This document shows, in pieces, positions 40,601 through 49,800 of a stretch of DNA of 64,000 nt (position 1 is its first letter; each line of letters begins with the position of its first letter). Position numbers and translations under genes: made by a program. Source of the stretch: Ciona intestinalis (lineage: Eukaryota > Chordata > Ascidiacea > Phlebobranchia > Cionidae); contig NC_020174.2 of NCBI RefSeq assembly GCF_000224145.3, positions 2,215,056 to 2,279,055 of the forward strand, given 5' to 3'. The notes beneath the pieces were generated by a model that did not search any database, had not been told where the DNA came from, and was given only the letters and a program-made list of their open reading frames with translations.

Positions 40601-42823
40601 TTCATGATACTTAGGATCGTACACATCATACAGAATAACGGTAAGAACGACTATAGTGCTGTGGGTTAAGATGGAATAATGTTAGCCCCTAAAATTTCCA
40701 GATAGTGTTTTTAATATTTAACAAGGCTATTTTAGAGTTACGTGGCTACGGTTTTTAAAATTCTGTAATTATTCTTTGTTTACTGTCAAATGAAAAAAGA
40801 AATTATAGTGGAATGTCCCATCTTACCCCATACTATATGCAGTCGAGTTTTTCATTGTGTTTAATTAATATTCAGGAGACTTGACACGTGGAACACCATA
40901 CTGGCATGAAACAATGTTTCAAGCCCTACCTCTATCCGATATCTGTATAGCTGTTTCCTATATCTTGATCCATATGAGGATAATGGAACTTCTAAGGGCG
41001 GCTCGTAGGTTCGGTCCGTTACAGGTAACGACAATAGGCAACAACGCTGCTACCATTGTGGGCGTATGTGTGCTTGGGCAAGACACTTAACGGCAAGGCA
41101 ATTGCTCAAACCAAGTGGTCACTACTGGGTTGTCTAAGATATCATCCATGCAAAAAAAAAAATCGAAAAAAAATACCCACAAAGAAACATACTTGGTAAC
41201 TCGTAAGCTGGCACGATATGTATGAAACAAAGCGCCAGTGTTATAACGACTGTCGTTTTCCGGTCACTTAAGGAAAAAGCAAGTTACAATCATTCACTTT
41301 ACATTTATTTCAACGTTTGGATCAATAATATTTTTTTGTCGTAGGTTTCTTTGGATCTCATGCTGCACGACGCAATTCGGTTCGCCATCATTTTCGGGAT
41401 TATATTTCTAGCTTTTGGAAGCGGTATAACTGAGTTGTATACACCATATGGGGAAAACAAAAACTGCAGCTGTAACTCAACTACCGTATGTAACGCGGTA
41501 AGCAGGAAATATCTATGCATGTTGCTAAAAAAAGTTTTATATAGTAGGGTGGGGTAAGACGGGACTCCTTTAGCAAATAACATCAAAATTTCCTGATCGT
41601 GTTTTAAACAATTAGCAACGGTCTATGATAGTCGTGAGGATGCGGTTTCAAAATTCTTTGAATGTTTTTTCTTTACTACCAAATGGGACGAGAAAATAGA
41701 ATGAAAAGGTGTCCCATCTTTCCCTATCCCACTATACATATCATAAGATTAACATGTACTATGGTTTATTTTAGAGCTTGCCGTTGGTACAACTATGGGT
41801 GCCATCTCCTCCCAACAGTTCAATGCTACCCGCTTGCGTTTCGTGCAAAAGTAAGTTTTTGTATAACTAATATATCACTAAACCGTACCTTTTACGTTTA
41901 TTTAACAATCTGTCAACGCTTAGAAAAGATTTTAGCTTCTTTTTTGCGTTACCAGGCTTGGAAAAATAATAGGACTGTCATATACGTCGCGAATTTCTGT
42001 TTTTTATGGGTACTATGTCTATATTTAAGATATTAGTTTTTTCTTTGCGAATTTTCAAAAAATAATATTTTCGTACACAACTGAAATTATGTTTTTGTTG
42101 TCTAATGTATTTACAAAGGTATAGGTTTGATTTAACATGGTGACAAACAAAGCCTATACGCATCAATCACTTGTTGCTGGTTTTCGCCTTACATTTTCTA
42201 CAAACCTTGTCACGTGGTGTGTAGTGTTCATCGTGTGTGACGTAACAAAGCTGTCCTTTGTTATAGTTATTCGCTGGTATGGTTAAGGCATAGGTGACTG
42301 GGCATACTTTATCTTTGCCATTTATAAGGCAATAAATGCTTTTTAGGTAATTAAAGTACAAACGGTTCTTCGTTGATTAGAAAAAAATGGAATTTACACC
42401 AAAAAACGGCACAATAACGCTTAATTTCACAGAAACTACAGAAAATATTCCTGTTGCTTCTTTTACTGGCGCTTTAATCAGTTTATTTTGGACAATGTTT
42501 GGCTACGACAATCCCCAACAGTGGTACAATATTGCTCAAAATTGTCCCAGCGAGCACTTATTGCAAAGCCTGGTCGGTAGTTTTGTTGGCACGTGCAGTA
42601 ACTTTCCACATACACGCTTTCTGTATGCCAGAATTGCCGAGACGGCTCTTGTTGTGTATTAACATTTCTCTGCTAACACGAAAACTTTGCTCTACTGGTG
42701 TATTAACAGCTACATATATTTTGCAAGGACTCTAAAACTGATACCGTTCTTCTAAAATGCTTTGTAACAAACATAACGTAAAAGTACTTGGTCTACGGAC
42801 AAGTATACAGCTCACAGCATAGT

Positions 42824-42859
<36 letters not shown>

Positions 42860-45366
42860 ACTATGCTGTTTATACGCACTCTGGTTCACAGTATTCAAAA
42901 TGACGCATAATAGCAAGTGTACTTGAACAGAAATATCCGAAGGCAATGAAGAGACTTTTATGATGACAAAGATTGAATTAGCTTTTATTGGGATGTTTTG
43001 GACTTTGTTCGGTTACGGGGACCCGACGAAATGGTATCCCATTGATAACTGTCCAAACACTTTCAAATTGCAAGAATTGGTCAGTTTACAAATTGGAATG
43101 CCCCCTTTTCGTTGCAAATCGCATGGTTTCTACCTATGTTCCCTTTACTTTTGGTCATGTTGGATTTTAAGTTGGTGTAACGAACACCGTTTGGATGTTA
43201 TTTTACTCGCACAGTCGAATAGTTCAAAAATAGTGGACTTCTTTGGTGCAGTTAGAAATCTATTAGTAGAAAGTATAGGCCAGCTTTCTGAAAATGTCGC
43301 GGGTTAATTTTCGACTTCATTTATTAACCTGCGCATAACACGAAGTGTTGCTCTTACAGAGTTTACTACCGATTCACTTCAGCCCACAACGTTAAAAACT
43401 GCTTTTGTGGGATTAGTTTGGACGCTGTTTGGGTACGGCCACCCGCAAGCTTGGTATCCAATGCAAAATTGTCCAGGCCGTTTTTACCTGCAAGAAGTGG
43501 TCAGTTAAATGGGCTTGCGAATCGCTGCCAAAGTTTGTCTTATGTCGCCGAACAAACAAGTTTATGGTATATACAACGTATCAACCATATAACTTAATCA
43601 AACACAGCTTTTCGTACTTTGAGGTCGTAACATACCGTCGTGAGACTAACATATTGCTTCTATCCATTATAATATGCACGGCAGGCAATTGTTTTATTGT
43701 ATTTTTCGTACCTAACGTTTTTGCTTTGTTCTTATACGTTTGCATGCTGCTGCATACAATTATGACTGCCATATGTAGTACTGCGGGGTAATATGGTACA
43801 CCTTTAGCAAACAATATCCAGATATCCTGATCGTGTATTAAACCATAAACAACGGTCTATAAAAGTCGTGAAGGTACGGTTTAATGACTTTTTGAATGTT
43901 TTTTGTTTTCTACAAAATGGGACAAAAAATGGAATGAACAGGTGTCCCATATTCCCCTACCTTTCTATATATCCGTTGCTCGGCATGCCTATATATTGAA
44001 TTGGTTTCATATATTTTGTAATTTATTTGATTGGGAAATCCGTCTTTAGAATTGTACTGTAACGTGCTAATGTTTTCCATGCAAAAGGTTGGCGCAGTGA
44101 TCATCGGTCTCTACCACTTTGGGGCAATCATAGTTCTTGTGAACATGCTTATTGCTATGATGAGCAACAGTTTTCAAAAAACACATGACGATTCAGAAAG
44201 AGAATGGAAATTTCACAGGTCGCTTTTTTTACTTTTATTTAAACAATAATTATTAAGCAAATCATAACAAATATTCTGTATTTTTCTAAACGCTCCGCTG
44301 CTGTTCTAATACTCAATATTCATTTTTTTCACTAAATGCCTTTAAACTCTATGTTAATATGTTTAATAAGTGAGTGCATGAAAAATGAAAAGTTTTGTCG
44401 TGATTTATTGGTTATAGCACGCTAGTATATTACCTAGAAGATACCGGATCGAGACTCGTTGCTGGATGTTATCCGCATTATTATTCGCGTTTGTTTTTTG
44501 GAGGAAGATAATTCGGCGTATTTGTTTCAACCCAGTGGTCACCAATGGGTTGCCCGAACTGTCACCCATGCATAAAAGAAAAAATACAAAACATCTATCC
44601 ACAAAGTTGGGCACAGTTTAACATGTAAACGGGGTGTATAAAATATGTGGTATTTATAACTTGTAAAAGAGTCCGCCATGCGAAAAAAATAATCATTTAT
44701 TTATTCAACTACTTTTTACAGAACCCAGCTTTGGTTAAAATTCATAAGAAATGAGATAAATCGGCCGCCTCCTATGAACTTAATACCAAGATGGAAACAA
44801 GTTAAACGATGTTACAGATTCGTAGCTAAACTGTTCAGTTCGCTATTCTCAAGTTGCCGAAGCACAAATGAAGAAATTACAGATTTCAGTGAAGAAGCAT
44901 TAAGAAGGCGAAGTCAGCAGTTAAACTTGGTAAGTTGTTGGGTTTGTTTTAGTTAATATAGTACTGTGGGGTGAGATGGGACACATTTAGCACATTATTT
45001 CAAAATACCCTGATAGTTTTAAAAAAATAAACAACGGTCTATGGTAGTCGTTAAGACAAGGTTTTATATTTTTTTAAATGTTCTTTGTTTACTACCAAAT
45101 GGAACGAGAAAATCGAATGAAAAGGTGTCCCATCTTCTCTCGCCCTACTATATATTTATTTACATTTATTTGTATTTAACTGTAAATGTAACACATTCAT
45201 CCATATTAAACTGTAAATGCAGCAAAGGCGGAGAACGGGTGTTGAACAAACGTTACCAGGAGGTGGAACTTTATTTGAAGGCGAAAGTCGATATTCCAAA
45301 GTTCTCAGATTAGTTGTTCTTCGTTATGTTAAAAAGAAAGTTTTACATAACGAAATGGTCATATGA
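30616..45366 (+). CDS. TRPC-like cation channel with three alternative pore exons
   Basis: Plasma-membrane cation channel of the TRPC family, about 1010 residues. Constant exons: 30616-30693, 31537-31789, 32938-33054, 33916-34051, 35309-35406, 35856-36062, 36508-36706, 37389-37529, 38059-38206, 38768-38923, 39239-39358, 39645-39836, 40170-40247, 40532-40640, 40876-41024, 41345-41497, 41775-41850, then one of three pore exons, then 44088-44218, 44722-44929, 45223-45366. With one pore exon the sum divides by three (3033 or 3042). The N terminus (about 227 residues) is Ser-rich and longer than usual. Ankyrin repeats (LDLLHFAAEGDLEGLQ and LTPFMLAAHKNN) follow, then S1-S6, NMLIAMMSNSFQ at the end of S6, and the TRP-box region EWKFHRTQLW with PPPMNLIP. 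RFGPLQVSL before S5 and KRYV-like RYVKKKV near the end are also family marks. The first exon was chosen because its phase and splice sites fit; it is the weakest part. Confidence 0.9.
32706..32892 (+). mobile_element. MITE copy 10
   Basis: GTTGGTTGGGGTAAAATGGG to TGTCCCATTTTACGCC; TRPC-like intron just upstream of exon 32938. Confidence 0.8.
33738..33905 (+). mobile_element. MITE copy 11, right end lost
   Basis: CAGTATGGTGGGGTAAGATA left end; runs up to the acceptor of exon 33916. Confidence 0.7.
34076..34320 (+). mobile_element. SINE lacking most of the tRNA head
   Basis: TGCTGCTACTGTTGTGGGCG to GAGATAAAGCAAGTTACATT; begins 24 bases after exon 33916-34051. Confidence 0.8.
34388..34565 (+). 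mobile_element. MITE copy 12
   Basis: GGTAATTTGGGACATACTTC to AGTGTCCCATCTTACTCC; followed by the (AT)n run. Confidence 0.65.
34561..34610. repeat. (AT)n microsatellite
   Basis: Pure alternating AT for about 48 bases in an intron of the TRPC-like gene, directly after a MITE end. Confidence 0.95.
35118..35275 (-). mobile_element. MITE copy 13
   Basis: ACTATGGGATAATGTGGGAT to CATGTCCCATCTTACCTCAC. Confidence 0.65.
35460..35656 (+). mobile_element. MITE copy 14
   Basis: ACAGTGAGTGGGGAAAGTGG to GTCCCGTCTTCCCCACCCTA. TRPC-like intron. Confidence 0.8.
35690..35805 (-). mobile_element. SINE 3' part, minus strand
   Basis: CGTTATAACACGGGTGTTCT to CTTGCGAGTTACCATGTATG, next to exon 35856. Confidence 0.75.
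36208..36330 (-). mobile_element. SINE 3' part, minus strand
   Basis: CTTTATCCCCGCGTGGCCAG to CAGCTTACGAGTTACCATGT. Confidence 0.75.
36775..36890 (+). mobile_element. SINE 3' part
   Basis: AAGCTGGCACGAGGTGTATG to GTTATAGCGACTGTCGTTGC. Confidence 0.75.
37127..37308 (+). mobile_element. MITE copy 15
   Basis: TAGTAGGGTGAGGTAAGATG to ATCCTATCTTGCCCCACAGT. Confidence 0.8.
37558..37832 (+). mobile_element. SINE, near full length
   Basis: B-box region AGTTCAAGGCTCGTCGTTGC, middle CACTTAACGGCAATTGCTCC, tail GTAAGCGGCCACGAGGTTAA. Confidence 0.8.
37955..38025 (-). mobile_element. SINE tail fragment, minus strand
   Basis: TAACACAGGTGTTCTTTTTA to CCCGCTTACGAGTTCCCACG, 34 bases before exon 38059. Confidence 0.65.
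38234..38358 (+). repeat. Four direct repeats of a 28-35 base unit after a TRPC exon
   Basis: TTGTTTGGAAGTTTTGTAAA recurs four times starting 28 bases past the donor of exon 38059-38206. The frame stays open through the array until 38393. Confidence 0.9.
38440..38623 (+). mobile_element. MITE copy 16, diverged
   Basis: GTTAGGGTAATGGGACTTTT to CTCCATCTTACCCTAAAGTA. Confidence 0.65.
39405..39625 (+). mobile_element. SINE lacking the tRNA head
   Basis: AACACTTAACGGCAACTGCT to ACGCGAGGATAAAGTTACAT, adjacent to exon 39645. Confidence 0.8.
39948..40050 (-). mobile_element. MITE copy 17, truncated
   Basis: AGTAGAGTTTGGAAAGATGG then TATCCTGGTCGTGTTTTAAA; ends after GTCGTGAGGA. Confidence 0.65.
40655..40842 (-). 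mobile_element. MITE copy 18
   Basis: GTGCTGTGGGTTAAGATGG to AATGTCCCATCTTACCCCAT. Confidence 0.8.
41030..41300 (+). mobile_element. SINE directly after the S4 exon
   Basis: Begins six bases past the donor of exon 40876-41024: AACGCTGCTACCATTGTGGG to GGAAAAAGCAAGTTACAATC. Confidence 0.8.
41542..41739 (-). mobile_element. MITE copy 19
   Basis: TAGTAGGGTGGGGTAAGACG to GTGTCCCATCTTTCCCTATC; lies just upstream of the turret exon. Confidence 0.85.
41775..41850 (+). CDS. Turret exon between S5 and the alternative pore exons
   Basis: A 76-base exon bounded by TTTTAG and GTAAGT. It enters in phase 0 and leaves in phase 1, so the next exon must supply two bases. This explains why all three pore exons begin with two bases (AA, AA, AG) that complete a Lys codon. 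Confidence 0.75.
42167..42379 (-). CDS. Possible small antisense exon in the TRPC pore-region intron
   Basis: An open minus-strand stretch sits in the intron before pore exon A. It reads INGKDKVCPVTYALTIP and then NNYNKGQLCYVTHDEHYTP, ending in a Cys/Lys-rich tail (RKCKAKTSNK) and TGA. An acceptor-like CTAAAAAG precedes the Cys-containing part. The composition looks protein-like, but I recognise no family, no ATG is in frame, and it could be chance. Confidence 0.25.
42433..42572 (+). CDS. Alternative pore exon A of the TRPC-like channel
   Basis: 140 bases after the acceptor TTAATTTCACAG, with donor GTCGGT. It encodes a pore helix and filter, ISLFWTMFGYDNPQQWY, then NCPSEHLLQSL, joining in phase 0 to VGAVIIGLYHFG of the S6 exon. 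The LFW..FG core matches TRPC channels. The filter-proximal residues are D-N. Confidence 0.87.
42815..42868. repeat. 54-base perfect palindrome with TA core between pore exons A and B
   Basis: CAGCATAGTTGA, a (TA)n run of about 30 bases, then TCAACTATGCTG. The arms are perfect reverse complements, so single-stranded RNA or DNA can form a long hairpin. Confidence 0.9.
42931..43079 (+). CDS. Alternative pore exon B of the TRPC-like channel
   Basis: 149 bases after the acceptor TACTTGAACAG, with donor GTCAGT. It encodes FIGMFWTLFGYGDPTKWYPI and then DNCPNTFKLQEL. Entry and exit phases equal those of exon A. It carries three extra codons before the pore helix. The filter-proximal residues are G-D. 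Confidence 0.87.
43360..43499 (+). CDS. Alternative pore exon C of the TRPC-like channel
   Basis: 140 bases after the acceptor TTGCTCTTACAG, with donor GTCAGT. It encodes FVGLVWTLFGYGHPQAWYPM and then QNCPGRFYLQEV, in the same phases as A and B. An uncharged or weakly basic His stands where B has Asp. Confidence 0.87.
43776..43975 (-). mobile_element. MITE copy 20
   Basis: GTAGTACTGCGGGGTAATAT to GTGTCCCATATTCCCCTACC; in the intron between pore exon C and the S6 exon. Confidence 0.8.
44088..44218 (+). CDS. Common S6 exon of the TRPC-like channel
   Basis: Begins GTT GGC after the acceptor GCAAAAG and encodes VGAVIIGLYHFG, the inner-gate stretch VNMLIAMMSNSFQ and EWKFH. An upstream AG at 44048-44049 would put a frame LYCNVLMFSMQ ahead of it, but that frame does not match the phase 0 exit of the pore exons. 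Confidence 0.85.
44405..44700 (+). mobile_element. SINE, degenerate
   Basis: CACGCTAGTATATTACCTAG head and AACCCAGTGGTCACCAATGG middle; the tail is worn. TRPC-like intron. Confidence 0.65.
44961..45153 (-). mobile_element. MITE copy 21
   Basis: AGTACTGTGGGGTGAGATGG to GTGTCCCATCTTCTCTCGCC; in the last TRPC-like intron. Confidence 0.85.
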
Positions 45367-46020
45367 TTTACATATCTTTCTCTGCTGAGTAAAAGCAAGT
45401 GCGACAAATCTGATATAGTATGTCCTACGACGATGCAGAGACCGAGGGATCATGTATTCGAAACTCCACAGCATTACTTTTTAATTATTTTTTTGCATTG
45501 CAGATCCTTTTTTTCATTCAAGCTTAGACAGCCAGCCTTTTAAAATACCTAATATATTTGCCTGTAATAATTCACTCTTTAAATAATTCTAATGCTTCGC
45601 TTTATATTCTTATTACCTTTATGCTTTACGAAAACAGCAGAATTATCGCAAATACACTTTATGAGTTATGCAATCATACTTAATACAATTCCTTCTTTTT
45701 CCTAGTTGAGAAGGTGTTTGTCTGTATTTTGTAACCCTGCAGTTGTGTTTTCCACTTTTAAAGCTTTTGGTTTTATTTTCATGAACTTTGTGCTTCATAA
45801 AATGTATTTAAATTTGCTATTCTTTCTTTCTATCAACCAAATTGACACGCGGAAAAAGAAAACAACATTAAATCAGATTTATTTTGTTTGTTTACAAACA
45901 ACTAACTAATTTAAGCGCATATTTCGACAATCAAGTTTTTCTATTGCGTGTATAATTTCCATCAGTAATCTGCATACATTTCGATAAAGAAAAAAATCAA
46001 AGTTTAGGTTATGCCGTGAA

Positions 46021-46092
46021 GTACTGTGGGGTAAGATGGGATAACACCGAAATAAAATAAGGCGTGCCCCATCTTACCCCACCCCAATATAG
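46021..46092. mobile_element. MITE copy 22, internally deleted
   Basis: Only the two ends remain: TACTGTGGGGTAAGATGGGA and GCCCCATCTTACCCCACCCC around about 20 bases. Confidence 0.85.
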
Positions 46093-46514
46093 TTCGCTAT
46101 AGTTAGAGTATGATGATGATACTATGGTGATACCATAGTACTTAACACCTATCGTGATCAAAACATATACAGTGTATACTATACTATACTATATGATAAT
46201 GCTGAAAAGCTATTTATAGCTCGCCATGACGTCACTTTGCAATTGTGTAAAAGCCACGTCATATCCTGCAACAAAATAATATGCAGGTTACGTATTGTAC
46301 GTAATAGTAGTGTTTGTCATCAACTGCCATATTAGGTAATGTACCATGTGCTGGTCGGTTTGACCAACGGGATATGACTGGTCGTGTATTTTCCTTACCA
46401 TGTGCGCAATAAGCATATACCTGCATAGATGGGGTAAACATACGTGGCTTAAACGTGACCAAAGTATTTTTAACCTTTTTTTAAATTTTAACAAAATTGG
46501 ATTAAAATAACTAT

Positions 46515-46692
46515 TAGCGAGTTACCACTTTGTAACTTTTTAGGTCACTTATTTTTTACTTGTTTTGGTATGGCTGAAATTTGGACTAATATACAATGCA
46601 ATTTTCATTAAATAGCTCGCACAAGGACATACGCGCCACAAATTCTGCATCATCGAGCATGGAACCCGTTACCGGTTGGTTGCAATTCCAGA
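46515..46692 (-). mobile_element. SINE, degenerate, minus strand
   Basis: GCGAGTTACCACTTTGTAAC to TCGAGCATGGAACCCGTTAC, in the convergent intergenic region. Confidence 0.6.
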
Positions 46693-46877
46693 ACTGCAAG
46701 CTATAAATTTAATGGTATAAAAGTACAACAACAAGTTCACGTTTGACTTACTTGTTGTGATTGCAAGTCACAAATTGAAAGCAATGGCGGCGATGTTCTA
46801 TGTACTTGATTCAGTTTACTTTTTTGACGAACAAAACGAATTCAAAGGAAATTAAAAAAATAAAATAAACAGAAAAT

Positions 46878-49800
46878 TTAGTATAAAAGCAATGCCCGTA
46901 CCGCTTGCTGGTTACTTGAAAATCCATTTTCTCCGTATTCTAACTGGCTTAAACTATCACCCCCTGAACAAAAAGAACGAATAATATAGGCTATGGCGTA
47001 TAAATGAATCTAACTTGGTAATATATTCGCGTGGCCGAAAAACGACACTATAGTTATAACACGGGTGTTCTGTTGCATACACCTTGGGCCAGCTTACGGG
47101 TTACCAAGCATGTTACTCTGTGGGTTTGTTTTCTGTATGACTGACAATTTAGACAACCCATTAGTGACCACTGGGTTGGAGCCATATATCGGGCTTGTGC
47201 AAGACCACATACGCTTACAAATAACAATTTAGTGGCAGTTTAAATGGTTGTTATGAATACCTTCCAGACTTTGTTTAATAGAAGAACGAAGTAAGCTTAA
47301 TATGCTGTTTAAACTTGTGAACGTCGTTACTTCAAACACACGAGTGTCTTCACCCAACTTGCCATTCGCAACTATCTGTATAAAGAAAAGGTACTAGTAA
47401 AATATCCTCCAATAAGTTACACATTAAGCTGGTGGAAAGCGTTAAAGGTTGGTAGTTAGAGGTCAGAGGTTACGGTTTTTTTAGGTAGGGGTTAGTGGTC
47501 GGTCAGTAGTTGATGACGTAGCAGGAGGATTCTTTACTATATAACAGCGAAGAAAATATAGGTAACTGTTTTTAAACGTGGATAGTTTTTACGATATTTA
47601 AAGTACCTGCAGCTGGTCTCGTAATACGCTATTTCCAATACCGATCGCAAATGTAATAATGCCTTGGCTTCTTACATACTCGGCAGATGAGTAGAGATCA
47701 ATCGCATCATCGGCCCTGTTTTAAACATATTACAAGGCTAAACTATATAGGCTAATAGAGCATAAGAATCTAGACGACTACGATAACCGTGTTGTCATCG
47801 TACATGAGTTTGCTTTACGTCTTCAAACCGTAAGATTTACCTAAGAAGTATTGTGGGGTAAGGTAGGATACCGTTAGCACATTTCCCGTTTGTGTTTTTA
47901 ACAATAAACAACATCTTTTAAAGTCACGGGGTCGCGGTTATAAAATTCTGTAAATATTCTTTGTTTATTGCCAAATAAAACGCGAAAACGCAAAGAAAGC
48001 ATCTTACTCCTATATCAGAGTTTGCTAATCTTACCTCTATATCAGAGTTTGAAATATTTACCATGTTACACAAGAATCGATGTATATTTACGGTACCTGC
48101 CATCAGTGATCAAGATCATAACTTTCGTGACATTTTCATGCATGAATCTTTCACTTGCCATGAAATCAAGCACAGTTTTATTAAGAGCATGAGCAGTGTA
48201 GGTGGTGAAACCTTGCAGGCTGATATTTTGAGCTATTTTCTAGAAAATATAAAAAATATTCGATTTCCATGCGTTAATTAATAAATAAAAATATGGTAAG
48301 GTGGGGGAAGATGGGATACTTTTTCATTCTGTTTTCTCGTTCCATTTGGTAGTAAACAAAAAATAGGGAACTATATCTTGACGACTCCCATACATCGTTG
48401 TTAATTGTTTAACGATCATGATTTTTGGATATTATATTTGCTAAAGGTGTCCCATCTTCCCCTCCCTACTATATATATGGTTTGGACTTAGCTTACCTCA
48501 AATAATGTGAAGTTCTTGTACAAACCCAAAGGAACTTCTGTTTTCATATACGGCTGTTGACTGCAACAAATATTATAAGAAAAATGATACCAAGAAGTAG
48601 CAGCATATTTTGTCTTACAAACCGCAAGTTTTACTCATAGTCCTAAAGCTTGAATGAATGAATGAATGAATGCAACTTGTTTTTTTTCTTACGTGGCCGG
48701 AAAACGACAGCCGTTATAACACGGGTACTGATGTTTTTTTTTTTCTATACACCTCGTGTCAACTTACGAGTTACCACATATATAACTTTGTGGATAATTT
48801 TTTTTTATATTGTGTGGCGGACAATTTAGACAACCCATCAGTGACCACTAGGTTGGAGCAAACCTAATATTTTTTTCCTACCTATACGGGACTCCGGGAT
48901 ACCAATGTGAATATTGAATAATTCCAATATTGTCCTGTTTCTCAATGTCAAACGATTTCGCAAGAGCTACTACCCAGTTTTTTACCAAACCGAAGTTCGT
49001 TTCTCCCACCGAGAAAGAGCCATCTAATACGAACAATAGATCTAGTGCTTGGTCGGAACAAACTGTAAAAAAAAGGTTCTGTAAATTTTGCATATACGTT
49101 GAAGTATACCACAATATAGTTGATATTTTCCATCATCTTTCTTTGAAATTCTGTTGATAAATCGTTAATGCACGGTATAGTACTGTGGGGTAAGATGGGA
49201 TATACTGTTAGCACCCAAGATTCACATTTTCTGATCGTATTCTTAATAAATAAGAACGCTAGTCGTAAGAATTGTGGTTACATATTTCTTTATATATTCT
49301 TTGTTTACTACCAAATGGGGTAATATGTAAGAATGAAAACATGTTCCATCTCTTCCCACCATACTATATATAGTACCAATAATGAACTTACATGGCACTG
49401 TAGGTTTTGCAGATTGCCAACTTTCGCCGAAATCTTTACTGTTAAAACAAGACCCACTTACAATGTTGTGTGAACGGCAGTGCCTGTAACGCATAGGAGC
49501 ACACACCTAGAGATATAATCAAAATAAGTATCTAGGATGAGGAAAATAGGACGTCCTTTTTTTCAATTTCCTCGTCCCATTTGGAAGTAAAAGAAATACA
49601 AAATTTAATTCAAAGAATCATAAAACCATATCATCACGACTCCTATATAGACTGTTATTAATTGTTTAAAACACAATCAAGATATTTGGATGTTATATGC
49701 TAAAGGTGTCCCGTCTCTCCCCCACCTACTATATTATCATTAATCGGTACCACAATAAATCAGGAATAAAACATTAAAACCTCACCGTAACTGCTTCTTT

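Larger units (their letters stand above)
45367..46877. other. Convergent intergenic region between TRPC-like and integrin genes
   Basis: AT-rich. It contains a short MITE (46021-46092) and a degenerate minus-strand SINE (46515-46690). On the minus strand an open stretch follows an acceptor-like CTATGCAG (about 46259-46429, starting VYAYCAHGKENTRP), but it does not resemble any integrin segment. No FG-GAP repeat or integrin leg is seen here. Confidence 0.5.

Noticed and set aside
42387..42662. A longer pore exon A starting at 42381 and reading through its donor
   Set aside because: The 42380 acceptor would need phase 0 entry, which conflicts with the phase 1 exit of the turret exon; the 42432 acceptor is stronger and matches exons B and C.
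46259..46462. Minus-strand frame after a good acceptor, candidate next integrin exon
   Set aside because: The phase fits but the residues show no FG-GAP or other integrin feature, so I did not add it to the gene model.
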